The position numbers and the translations under genes are program-made. The notes beneath the pieces were generated by a model, which worked only from the letters and a program-made list of their open reading frames with translations, did not search any database and had not been told where the DNA came from. DNA of 64,000 nt from an uncultured Christensenella sp. (GTDB taxonomy: Bacteria; Bacillota; Clostridia; Christensenellales; Borkfalkiaceae), in contig CAJTYL010000009.1 of assembly GCA_910583855.1 (NCBI GenBank), positions 7,065 through 71,064 on the forward strand. The letters are read 5' to 3'. Shown piece after piece: positions 24,801 to 31,539 of this stretch. Numbering within the stretch: position 1 is the stretch's first letter; each line of letters opens with the position of its first letter.

Positions 24801-26218
24801 CAAATCTTTACAACCTCGTTAAGTCGTATAAGGACAGCAAATACGAGCACAACGAGTTCTACACCCGCCACGAGAACAACGGCGTAGTTACTTTTGAGCA
24901 GATTTCTTACGATGATTTGAAAGACGGTGAAACCTATTACAGCAAAGACAAAAATAACAGTAATCAATATATAAATGCAGACCACTACCTTTGCACGACT
25001 GACGGCACGCACGTTTACGAATTTATCGACGGAAAGTATTATTACGTAGAGATAACTACGGAAGGTGACAAAACCACCGAGGTTACGGACAAGGAACGCG
25101 AAATCAACAACTTCGACCCTGCGCTCGTAAGGTATCCCGTAGCAGACCGCGTTGACGAAGAGCTTTGCGTGAAGGTCACGAAAGCGGACTGCGACAGACT
25201 TGGCGATAACGGTTGGGTAACCGTGAACTTCGTAGTTAAAACGGGCAGCGAAGACAAGCATTACCGCCTTGAGCTTTGGAGCGGCGACAGGAACGAAACG
25301 GGCGTTGACAGCAGCAACTACAAAAACGGCGCGGTTGCGTTCGACCTGTTCCAGGGTACCGTAAGCGAAACGCGTTTGGCTGCTTACGAAGCCGAAATCG
25401 TGAACGCTTACAACAGAGCGATTATTGAAGTTAACGACGAAATAAACGCAGGAAAGCCAGACGGTGAAAAGGTAGATTTGTTTAAAGACCTTGCTTCCGA
25501 AAAGGAAAACATCAGAGCGTACGAAAATCTTATTGCCGGACTTGATGAGGAATACCGCAATAAGATAGCAGACAAGATGACCGGATACGGCTATGGCGAA
25601 GGCACTTACAAGGCAAGCTATTATACCTATACGCTTTACGATTCATCGTCCTACGTTCCCTTCAACGCAACCACGGCGGGCGACGGCGAGACGGGTTACA
25701 ACTACGACCCCTCTTCCTTCTCCGAGCAGCTTGCGTACTTTGAGTTCGAGGATACTTCGAGCAACGCGAAGAACGTATTCGTAGATTACTCCGCGGTTGA
25801 CCAAAGCATTGCCAAAAACACCGTAGACGATGACGACGACAAAGGCGACGAAGAAGAAACCACGAACGCTACGGAGTTGGGACTTTATATTTCATCTATC
25901 GTTTTAGTAGTAGTTCTGCTTATCACCCTCGTTTCGATTCTCGTAACGCAGCATATCAAAAATAAGAGGAAAGCAAGCGGCGCGAAGAATTCAAACAAGA
26001 ACGTGTACCGCAAACGCGACAGATACGTCAAGAAGCTTCACCTTGTAAAGGACGAGCTTATTGAACCCGAAAGCGACGGAGCGGCAACCTCCCCCGCCGA
26101 GGACGTTACCCCGACGGACGAAACTACCGACGCGCCTGCGGAAGAATCCATTGAAACGGTTGAACCCGCGACCGACGCGGAAACGGGCGATGAAGCCGAC
26201 AGCGAAGACAAAGAATAA
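21851..26218 (+). CDS. Large lipoprotein-like surface protein with C-terminal anchor
   Basis: 1455 aa, not recognised as a named family. The N-terminus has a basic stretch, a hydrophobic core and the lipobox GLAAAC with Cys33. The body is acidic and rich in Asp, Asn, Thr and aromatic residues. It has repeated carbohydrate-binding-like jelly-roll features: NGNFEHYDV at the start, and WVKTSE / FWVKTSD segments each followed by NGWVQ and a FFDDVQV-type closing strand. Short K/Y-rich repeats (GEFYIKDGDGNFTKL, KYYTKKADGTFEQV) recur. Near residues 1343-1367 is a single transmembrane helix, then a basic stop and an acidic Pro/Thr/Glu tail of about 60 residues. The ribosome site CAGGAG is good. The double anchoring is odd. 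Confidence 0.75.
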   Translation: MAKNYSNKNRKRKALIAMLCALSVTCTGLAAACAPTDKEDEPSTAITAKEDNQVLKNGNFEHYDVPDKAIHLIKNVNNWTLGGDTSVKSGIINVADGWDKLTDEGLKETLDYNNDLSSDNEDYVNYNSMRSRDIPYKDVYSAMLDDDKVGDSWINKHDGGYEGYFGIQGNETDGYTWNGKEASKIDGEFYIKDGDGNFTKLIRKELTANPKTHWGEFEANDDGTYSFGGKAAYKDGDGRYYFNEDLETDPVGNVLMLHNAGTDTLNNGLHQYYTSSTVTLEAHTAAEISLWVKTSELRFNKGYQATADEEDKGAYIEVIQSVAGNSIDSFSIKAINTENIIASANGKETTAQNGWVQYTVYINACDFANTTVQLRLGLGGAENNEKVTGYAFFDDVQVKKYRELEGTDTECTYKDHKAEITTNGTSCTLTSEEDDRIFYTDVTTKGNKDLHTHDFRYLIDLASDKGIGNNYSPVVFGMSNVEVGLTVEEDSKGVKYAAAEDFSVNGVGKKTQSGLKLPKDLKDKPRPTSDDVITVFDKNHTFNGKYAKLLNNLTGENGAPDGDGNTFVTFSAWGAPYTATISDTAFTVPKASADGKNGYLLVSFWVKTSDMDGGTAATVKIYEYEDAAKKTVNEDSVQTLTIDTTDKTTDFEKDKDIYNGWVQCFAFVKNDVKDDTNTDRTFYIDFSFGTTEITTATSFESGYAAIANLQTLVINEDIYNLASAGDDTAVFSFAKDAAKDEGSKFDEATGTDDINNGIALPNNYKGSNGANVLGSATDKTVNAGLINKDVFGDSSSAMSQTEKERILSSFTDGTLNWENAFGENCYQPLIIINSLRQYAAKANANKDTFNNGKYYTKKADGTFEQVKENATFDENETYYTLTDVANYGFIGSDKTVSSNGREVISVRVKVTGDAEAFIYLVDSDDTENVLSFTTPAYTFRYDEEGNVLDCELDEDWTAAEHRGHIVYTLREDGLYEDKDGKLYANLYNLVKSYKDSKYEHNEFYTRHENNGVVTFEQISYDDLKDGETYYSKDKNNSNQYINADHYLCTTDGTHVYEFIDGKYYYVEITTEGDKTTEVTDKEREINNFDPALVRYPVADRVDEELCVKVTKADCDRLGDNGWVTVNFVVKTGSEDKHYRLELWSGDRNETGVDSSNYKNGAVAFDLFQGTVSETRLAAYEAEIVNAYNRAIIEVNDEINAGKPDGEKVDLFKDLASEKENIRAYENLIAGLDEEYRNKIADKMTGYGYGEGTYKASYYTYTLYDSSSYVPFNATTAGDGETGYNYDPSSFSEQLAYFEFEDTSSNAKNVFVDYSAVDQSIAKNTVDDDDDKGDEEETTNATELGLYISSIVLVVVLLITLVSILVTQHIKNKRKASGAKNSNKNVYRKRDRYVKKLHLVKDELIEPESDGAATSPAEDVTPTDETTDAPAEESIETVEPATDAETGDEADSEDKE

Positions 26219-26267
26219 TTCATTTTTTAAAAACCGAAATAAAAACCGTCTCTGCTAATAAACGATT

Positions 26268-26305
26268 AACAAGGCTCCCGAAAAAAATCGGGAGCCTTGT
26301 TTTTA
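26268..26305 (+). terminator. Terminator after surface protein gene
   Basis: Perfect arms AACAAGGCTCCCGA (26268-26281) and TCGGGAGCCTTGTT (26288-26301), then T-rich. Confidence 0.92.
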
Positions 26306-26384
26306 ATTAATATGAGAAAAAAATTTTAAACGTATCGTTATCTGATAAACTTGTTTTTACGACTTTTGAAAATTACCATTCTTA

Positions 26385-26795
26385 CTAAACTTCACAACTC
26401 GGATTTTTGCTTTCCGCTTTCAATTCCCGCAAGATTTCCGTTTCAGTATTTTTGATTTCTTTTATTTTTTTTGAACAAATAAGAATTAAATTGCAAACGG
26501 CTATTGGCAGAATAGCAGCGTATACGTTATAGAAGCCGTAAGGAAAAAATATCGCAAAGACCCAAACCGCTATAATGCCTGCCGCTACCGTCGCGATAGA
26601 AATATAATTTGTTGTTTTTATGAGTTTTTGTCTCAAATTCAGCAAGTATGCGTATTTTCCGTATAGCGGTTGCCCTTTCAATTCTTCAGTCTGCTTGCAT
26701 CTTAATATATTTAGTTTCAATTGAAACGGAAACGCTATCGAAGCCGTTAAAACAAACTCAACTGTTACAAATACCGCCATTGCATACCCCGTCAT
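26385..26795 (-). CDS. Small membrane protein, unknown
   Basis: 136 aa with three or four hydrophobic segments (residues 5-25, 62-82, 88-108) separated by a charged loop (RCKQTEELKGQPLYGKY). The C-terminus is charged. It is not recognised. It lies 32 bp downstream of the 42 aa single-helix gene on the same strand; the pair are likely co-transcribed. No good ribosome site is seen. Confidence 0.5.
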   Translation of the reverse strand: MTGYAMAVFVTVEFVLTASIAFPFQLKLNILRCKQTEELKGQPLYGKYAYLLNLRQKLIKTTNYISIATVAAGIIAVWVFAIFFPYGFYNVYAAILPIAVCNLILICSKKIKEIKNTETEILRELKAESKNPSCEV

Positions 26796-26827
26796 AAAAG
26801 TATCGGGATATTTTACGCCAAATACAA

Positions 26828-26956
26828 TTATAATACAATTGCAATTAAGGCTACCGACAATACTGTGGAAAGTATCAATATCGTTTGCAGCTTGTTCAGC
26901 CGTTTATAATAAGTTTTGATTTCTTCGTTTACAAAGAGTTCGGTATTGTAATACAT
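26828..26956 (-). CDS. 42 aa single-helix membrane protein
   Basis: A small ORF starts at ATG 26956 with AGGTG 5 nt before it and ends at TAA 26828. The product has a charged N-terminal half (NTELFVNEEIKTYYKRLNK) and one hydrophobic helix (TILILSTVLSVALIAIVL). Its amphipathic start followed by a C-terminal helix resembles small membrane regulators or tail-anchored peptides. It precedes the 136 aa membrane gene. Function unknown. Confidence 0.5.
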   Translation of the reverse strand: MYYNTELFVNEEIKTYYKRLNKLQTILILSTVLSVALIAIVL

Positions 26957-26997
26957 AAATCACCTATATACTTTGACAAGCAACCGACGGGTTTATA

Positions 26998-28257
26998 CTA
27001 TATCCTCAAGCCCTTGGGGAAGTGATTTTTGGCAACGCCGTTAACTATTTTACACCAACCCAAAGGATAGCCTTTGTATGTTACTACGCGCCAACCGTTT
27101 GCGTCGGCGCAGTCGAAAGTCAAGCCGCGAAGATATTTTAATGCGGTTTCTTCGTTGACTTCGAGTCCGTTGGCTTCGTTCGGATTAAGACACGCGGCAA
27201 GCGAATGTGCAGGCTCGAAACGTCCGTTTTTAATTTCGCCGAGTTTTACGCCTGCTTTCAACTCCGCGGGGAAATTATCAACGAGAGAATAGACGGATTC
27301 GCCTAGCTTGACTATATTTTTAAATTCAGCGTTTATAACGCCTTGTTTAAACTCTTCAAACTCCTTTTTATCGTTTGGCTTAATATCTTTAAGGCTGAAA
27401 TCAGCGGCGCGCTCCCCCGCCGCTTTTTCAAGCACGGCGAAAAAGTGTCCCTCGCCCTTTACCCTATGTGGCAAAAGCTTTTTCATTTTTATAAGCGTAT
27501 ATTCGGAATGAAGCTTTAAAAAGTTTTCTATCTGCCGTTCGTCCTCTTCGGGTGCGAAGGTACAGGTTGAATAGACGAGCCGCCCGCCCCCGGCAAGCAT
27601 CGTATTTGCGCTTTCTAAAATTTTTGCCTGACGCGCCGCGCAAGAGAGAACCGTTTTCAAACTCCATTCGCGAAGAGCGGCTTCTTCTTTTTTAAACATA
27701 CCTTCGCCGGAGCATGGTGCATCGACGAGAATTTTATCGAAGTAGTTTTTATAATATGCCGCAAGATTTTCAGGGCTTTGGCAGGTTACGGCGGCATTCC
27801 TTACCCCGCATCTTTCGATATTGCTCTTTAATACGCCGTAGCGTTTAAAATCGATTTCATTTGCGACGAGCATGCCAGTGCCTTTCATATATTGTGCAAT
27901 CTGTGTTGACTTTCCGCCCGGGGCTGCGCATAAATCGAGAACGCGCTCTCCGCGTTTTATTTCAAGCTCCGGCACGGCGCACATTGCGGAAGGCTCCTGT
28001 ACATAGTACAGACCCGCGGCGTGTAAAACTGTTTTACCCAAGCCATCGCCTTTGGCGTAAAAACCGCTTTCCTCCCAATCGGTTTTACCCACGAGCGCGA
28101 CGGGCGCGATTTTTTCAAACTCTTCGGGCGTTATTTTAAGGGTGTTTGCGCGTACGCCTTTTACGGCGGGCGTTGCGTAGCTTTGCAAAAAATCTTCGTA
28201 CTCCGCGCCGAGCTCGCCCTTCATTCTTTCAAGAAATTCTTCGGGCAGACTAATCAT
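26998..28257 (-). CDS. rsmF: rRNA cytosine-C5 methyltransferase, RsmF/NOP2 type
   Basis: SAM-dependent RNA m5C methyltransferase of 419 aa. The catalytic domain carries VLDLCAAPGGKSTQIA (SAM site), VDAPCSGEGMF (motif IV Cys) and the catalytic Cys in VYSTCTFAPEED. The C-terminal 130 residues (RsmF-type, with RGLTFDCADANGWRVVTYKGYPLGW) form a PUA-like RNA-binding part. The start of the gene overlaps the stop of the exonuclease gene by 8 bp. RsmF against other family members (RsmB, YebU) is judged from the C-terminal domain. Confidence 0.88.
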   Translation of the reverse strand: MISLPEEFLERMKGELGAEYEDFLQSYATPAVKGVRANTLKITPEEFEKIAPVALVGKTDWEESGFYAKGDGLGKTVLHAAGLYYVQEPSAMCAVPELEIKRGERVLDLCAAPGGKSTQIAQYMKGTGMLVANEIDFKRYGVLKSNIERCGVRNAAVTCQSPENLAAYYKNYFDKILVDAPCSGEGMFKKEEAALREWSLKTVLSCAARQAKILESANTMLAGGGRLVYSTCTFAPEEDERQIENFLKLHSEYTLIKMKKLLPHRVKGEGHFFAVLEKAAGERAADFSLKDIKPNDKKEFEEFKQGVINAEFKNIVKLGESVYSLVDNFPAELKAGVKLGEIKNGRFEPAHSLAACLNPNEANGLEVNEETALKYLRGLTFDCADANGWRVVTYKGYPLGWCKIVNGVAKNHFPKGLRI

Positions 28258-29203
28258 CGCTTATAAGCTCCTTGAACTGCTCAACCGTAATAATGCGTTT
28301 GCCTGCCGCCCCTGCTTTTTTGGTGCGGTCGGTTCCGTCGCCTTCGTCGGCAACGTAGATGTTGCACTCTTCTACGCGCTGTTTATAGCTGCCGCCGAGG
28401 TCGTAAATTTTGTCTACGAAAGCTATGGAAACGGCTATATCGTCCTCTATCCTGCGCGAAAAGTTGAACTTTTTGCCAAATAGCTTGCCTTGCTTTTTTA
28501 CGCGTTTTTTAGTGATATTGTTGTTGAATTTCACGCGCTTTTTCGAGCGTTCTTCTTTCTGCTTATTCTTATCCTGCTTATATCTTTTTAAACCCGTACA
28601 CTGAGGGGGCGTAACGACGTAGTTTGCTATTTTACCCGCCGTAAAGCCGAGCATTGCCGTAAGCGCTACAAAGTCGCATCCGTACTTTTTGCACATTGCT
28701 TCAACTATTTTCATAGTTGCGTAGGCGTCGTCGGCGGCGCGGTGAGGCGTAAATTCAACGCCCAAATCCTCAGCTATGTGTTCGAGCCCGAACTGACGTG
28801 AAAAGTCGTTTTTTGCCGCCATAAAAAACATCTGACTGTCGGCAAACGAAAATTTAAACGACGGAAGCTTGTAGCGGCGGGTTTCGAGGTTGAGATATTT
28901 TACGTCGTTTAATACGGCGTGACCCACGGCTATGCTGTCTTTATCCTCTAAAAGAGCTTTGATTTCGGGATATACCGCGTTGAATTTAGGGTGGTTTTTA
29001 AATTCAGCGTAGTCGTACGGCAAAACTATACCCTTGTCGCCCTTGCGGTCGGTGAGTTCAAACCTGCCCTTGGGGTTAATAAGGATATCCCGTTTTTCGA
29101 TTATATTGAATTTTTCGTCGCAGACGACATACCCGAACGCGCATATCTTGGCGTAAGTTTTGTGCACGCCGGCGCACTCTATATCGAAAAATACTAATTT
29201 CAT
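28250..29203 (-). CDS. DEDDh 3'-5' exonuclease with BRCT-like C-terminus
   Basis: About 317 aa. The exonuclease core resembles DnaQ/epsilon: FFDIECAG with the first Asp-Glu pair, HAVLNDVKYL with the second Asp, and HRAADDAYAT with the catalytic His and last Asp. After a basic Lys-rich linker (residues 210-250) comes a region ending GDGTDRTKKAGAAGKRIITVEQFKELI, which fits a BRCT domain. Such fusions are thought to act in DNA repair. The start is placed at the ATG at 29203. It overlaps rsmF by 8 bp. Confidence 0.82.
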   Translation of the reverse strand: MKLVFFDIECAGVHKTYAKICAFGYVVCDEKFNIIEKRDILINPKGRFELTDRKGDKGIVLPYDYAEFKNHPKFNAVYPEIKALLEDKDSIAVGHAVLNDVKYLNLETRRYKLPSFKFSFADSQMFFMAAKNDFSRQFGLEHIAEDLGVEFTPHRAADDAYATMKIVEAMCKKYGCDFVALTAMLGFTAGKIANYVVTPPQCTGLKRYKQDKNKQKEERSKKRVKFNNNITKKRVKKQGKLFGKKFNFSRRIEDDIAVSIAFVDKIYDLGGSYKQRVEECNIYVADEGDGTDRTKKAGAAGKRIITVEQFKELISDD

Positions 29204-29304
29204 AAGTTCACAAAAATCTCGGCTATTCTGCAAAATATGATTTGAGATTGCGCCGTATAATATTTACAAAAATTAATACCTAATCTATTATATCACAGCG
29301 TGCG

Positions 29305-29333
29305 TTGACTTTTCAAACTGTTTATAATATAAT
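29305..29333 (+). promoter_or_regulatory. Promoter close to the start codon
   Basis: TTGACT (29305-29310), 17 nt, TATAAT (29328-29333), then 10 nt to the ATG at 29344. The mRNA would begin 0-5 nt before the codon. Confidence 0.75.
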
Positions 29334-29343
29334 TTTATTACCT

Positions 29344-30084
29344 ATGAAGAAACTTTTGAGTATAGTACTTTGCAATAATGCAGGCGAAGCTTTGAACGTT
29401 GAGGACGAAAGAGCAGAGCTTTTGCGCCTAGAAGAAAATTCCGACGGGCAAAACCCGAAGGCTTTATACGAGCTTATAAAGCAAACCAAGGGCAAATACG
29501 TTATTATTATAGACACCGACTGCACCGTGGCGGAGGAAGATTTTGCGCAGTTTTTAAATATTGCGGAGGAATGCACGGCGGATATTCTCGCGTTCGACGG
29601 CGGATACGCTTTGAAGTCCTCCACCCTTAAAAGCGTTGCGGCAAAGTTTTATACGGACAGATACGGCGCGGAAATTTATACGGCTTTCAATTCCAAAGAA
29701 GTAGTTTGGATTACTTTGCGCCCTTTCCTGTTCACGACGCAAAGGGCGTTGTATTCGGTTACTGACGAAGCGAAGCTCGAAGAGACGCTCGAAGAGTTCA
29801 AAAAAAACAAAGCTAAATTCAATAAAGCCGTCTATACCTTTATATTCGATATACTGTGCGATAGACTTGTAACGTATTACGTGAGCGCGATGCTTGCGAT
29901 TTACCGAAAGGAAACTGCGGCTGACGGACTTATTGAGTTTGATAAAAGACTTAAAGACAACGTTGTTTTATACCTCGCGCTTGAAAAGCGTTTTTCCGTT
30001 GCCAACCTGAAAAAACTGAGGGAAAAGAGTTTTAAAATCAACCTTATACAATATAATAAATTCAAGAAGATAATTCGCAAATGA
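29344..30084 (+). CDS. Glycosyltransferase-like protein, unknown
   Basis: 246 aa, cytoplasmic. A glycosyltransferase-A-like core is suggested by a beta strand ending in a DxD motif (KYVIIIDTDCTVAEEDF, near residues 50-66) and LLSIVLCNNAGEALNVEDERAELL at the start. The second half is helical and Lys-rich. It could also be a degenerate or specialised GT2 relative. The gene is monocistronic with a near-leaderless promoter and ends at a hairpin shared with serS. Confidence 0.5.
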   Translation: MKKLLSIVLCNNAGEALNVEDERAELLRLEENSDGQNPKALYELIKQTKGKYVIIIDTDCTVAEEDFAQFLNIAEECTADILAFDGGYALKSSTLKSVAAKFYTDRYGAEIYTAFNSKEVVWITLRPFLFTTQRALYSVTDEAKLEETLEEFKKNKAKFNKAVYTFIFDILCDRLVTYYVSAMLAIYRKETAADGLIEFDKRLKDNVVLYLALEKRFSVANLKKLREKSFKINLIQYNKFKKIIRK

Positions 30085-30087
30085 TAA

Positions 30088-30116
30088 AAGCCCGCCGTAA
30101 GCTATTCGGCGGGCTT
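30088..30116 (-). terminator. Terminator between convergent genes
   Basis: Arms AAGCCCGCCG (30088-30097) and CGGCGGGCTT (30107-30116). The T stretch is better on the minus strand, so it mainly serves serS. Confidence 0.75.
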
Positions 30117-30132
30117 CGATATTAAACTTGAA

Positions 30133-31422
30133 TTATTTTTTTGGAACGAGCTTTTCCTTTCCGCCCATATAGGGCCGGAGCACGGGCGGGATATACACGC
30201 TGCCGTCTGCCTGCAAGTGGTTTTCAAGGAAGGCGATGAGCATTCTGGGGGGAGCGACGACGGTGTTGTTGAGAGTGTGAACGAACTCGTTTTTGCCGTT
30301 TGCAGCCTTGTAACGGATGCCAAGTCTCCTTGCCTGCGCGTCGGTGAGGTTGGAGCAGCTTCCCACTTCGAAATACTTTTTCTGGCGGGGACTCCACGCT
30401 TCTATATCGCAACTCTTATACTTCAAATCCGCCAAATCACCAGAACAGCATATAAGCTGGCGGACGGGGATTTCCATCGATACGAAGAGTTCAACGGTGT
30501 AGTTCCAAAGCTTTTCATACCAACTGTCGCTTTCTTCGGGCTTGCAGAGAACTATCATTTCCTGCTTTTCAAACTGGTGTATGCGGTAAATTCCGCGCTC
30601 CTCTATGCCGTGCGCGCCCTTCTCCTTTCTGAAACAGGGCGAATACGAGGTAAGGGTCTGGGGAAGAGCGGTTTCGGGAAGAAGCGCGCCCATAAATCTA
30701 CCTATCATAGAGTGCTCGGAGGTGCCGATTAAATATAAATCCTCTCCCTCTATCTTGTACATCATTCCGTCCATTTCTTCAAAGGACATAACGCCCGAAA
30801 CGACGTCGCTCCTTATCATATACGGCGGTATGCAATAGGTGAACCCTTTGTCAATCATAAAGTCTCGCGCGTAGGATAACACGGCGGAATGAAGGCGGGC
30901 GATATCGCCCGTTAAATAATAGAAGCCGTTGCCGCTTGTTCTTCTCGCGCTATCCAAATCTATGCCGTTCAAACTTTCCAAAATATCGAGGTGATAGGGA
31001 ATATCGAAGGTTTTTTCTTCGTGTTTTAAGAAAACTCTGCCCTCTACGTTACAACTGTCGTCCTTGCCCAAAGGCACGTCGTCCGCAATAATATTGGGGA
31101 TTGCCATCATATTCTTTTTCAGTTTTTCGTCGATTGCTGAGGTTTCCGCTTCGATTGCGGCGATTCTGTCGTTGTTGGCTTTGGAGGTTGCCTTTGCTTC
31201 CTCCGCTTCCGACTTCTTGCCCTCGCGCATGAGCGCGCCTATCTGCTTTGCAAGCGCGTTTCTCTGCGCGCGCAAGCCGTCGCCTTCCTGTTGAAGCTCG
31301 CGCTTTTTCTTGTCCAAGGCTATAACTTCGTCGACGAGGGGAAGCTTTTTGTTCTGAAATTTCTTTCTTATATTCTCTTTTACGATTTCGGGATTATCAC
31401 GGATAAGGTTAATATCAATCAT
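30133..31422 (-). CDS. serS: Seryl-tRNA synthetase
   Basis: Class II synthetase charging tRNA-Ser. The 429 aa protein has the N-terminal coiled coil (residues 30-100, rich in charged residues such as DKKKRELQQEGDGLRAQRN). Motif 2 is in SYSPCFRKEKGAHGIEERGIYRIHQFEKQE and motif 3 in NNTVVAPPRMLIAFLENH. It is full length. The leader is only about 25 nt, so no T-box is present, unlike many clostridial serS genes. Confidence 0.97.
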   Translation of the reverse strand: MIDINLIRDNPEIVKENIRKKFQNKKLPLVDEVIALDKKKRELQQEGDGLRAQRNALAKQIGALMREGKKSEAEEAKATSKANNDRIAAIEAETSAIDEKLKKNMMAIPNIIADDVPLGKDDSCNVEGRVFLKHEEKTFDIPYHLDILESLNGIDLDSARRTSGNGFYYLTGDIARLHSAVLSYARDFMIDKGFTYCIPPYMIRSDVVSGVMSFEEMDGMMYKIEGEDLYLIGTSEHSMIGRFMGALLPETALPQTLTSYSPCFRKEKGAHGIEERGIYRIHQFEKQEMIVLCKPEESDSWYEKLWNYTVELFVSMEIPVRQLICCSGDLADLKYKSCDIEAWSPRQKKYFEVGSCSNLTDAQARRLGIRYKAANGKNEFVHTLNNTVVAPPRMLIAFLENHLQADGSVYIPPVLRPYMGGKEKLVPKK

Positions 31423-31454
31423 TTTTTTAAGTCCTTAAAAATAAGATTAACGAT

Positions 31455-31483
31455 ATTATACTTAATTTACCAGCTAAAAGCAA
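31455..31483 (-). promoter_or_regulatory. Promoter of serS
   Basis: On the minus strand TTGCTT (31478-31483), 17 nt, TATAAT (31455-31460). Confidence 0.75.
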
Positions 31484-31502
31484 ATAATTAGCTTTGAATT
31501 TC

Positions 31503-31531
31503 TTGAAAATAGATTATTTTTATGATAGAAT
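31503..31531 (+). promoter_or_regulatory. Promoter of P-type ATPase, leaderless spacing
   Basis: TTGAAA (31503-31508), 17 nt, TAGAAT (31526-31531), then 8 nt to ATG 31540. No ribosome site lies between. Confidence 0.75.
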
Positions 31532-31539
31532 AAAGATGT

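Noticed and set aside
24638..25261. 207 aa minus-strand ORF inside the large surface protein
   Set aside because: It is antisense to a continuous 1455-codon gene. Val/Phe-rich composition mirrors the Asp/Glu/Lys codons opposite.
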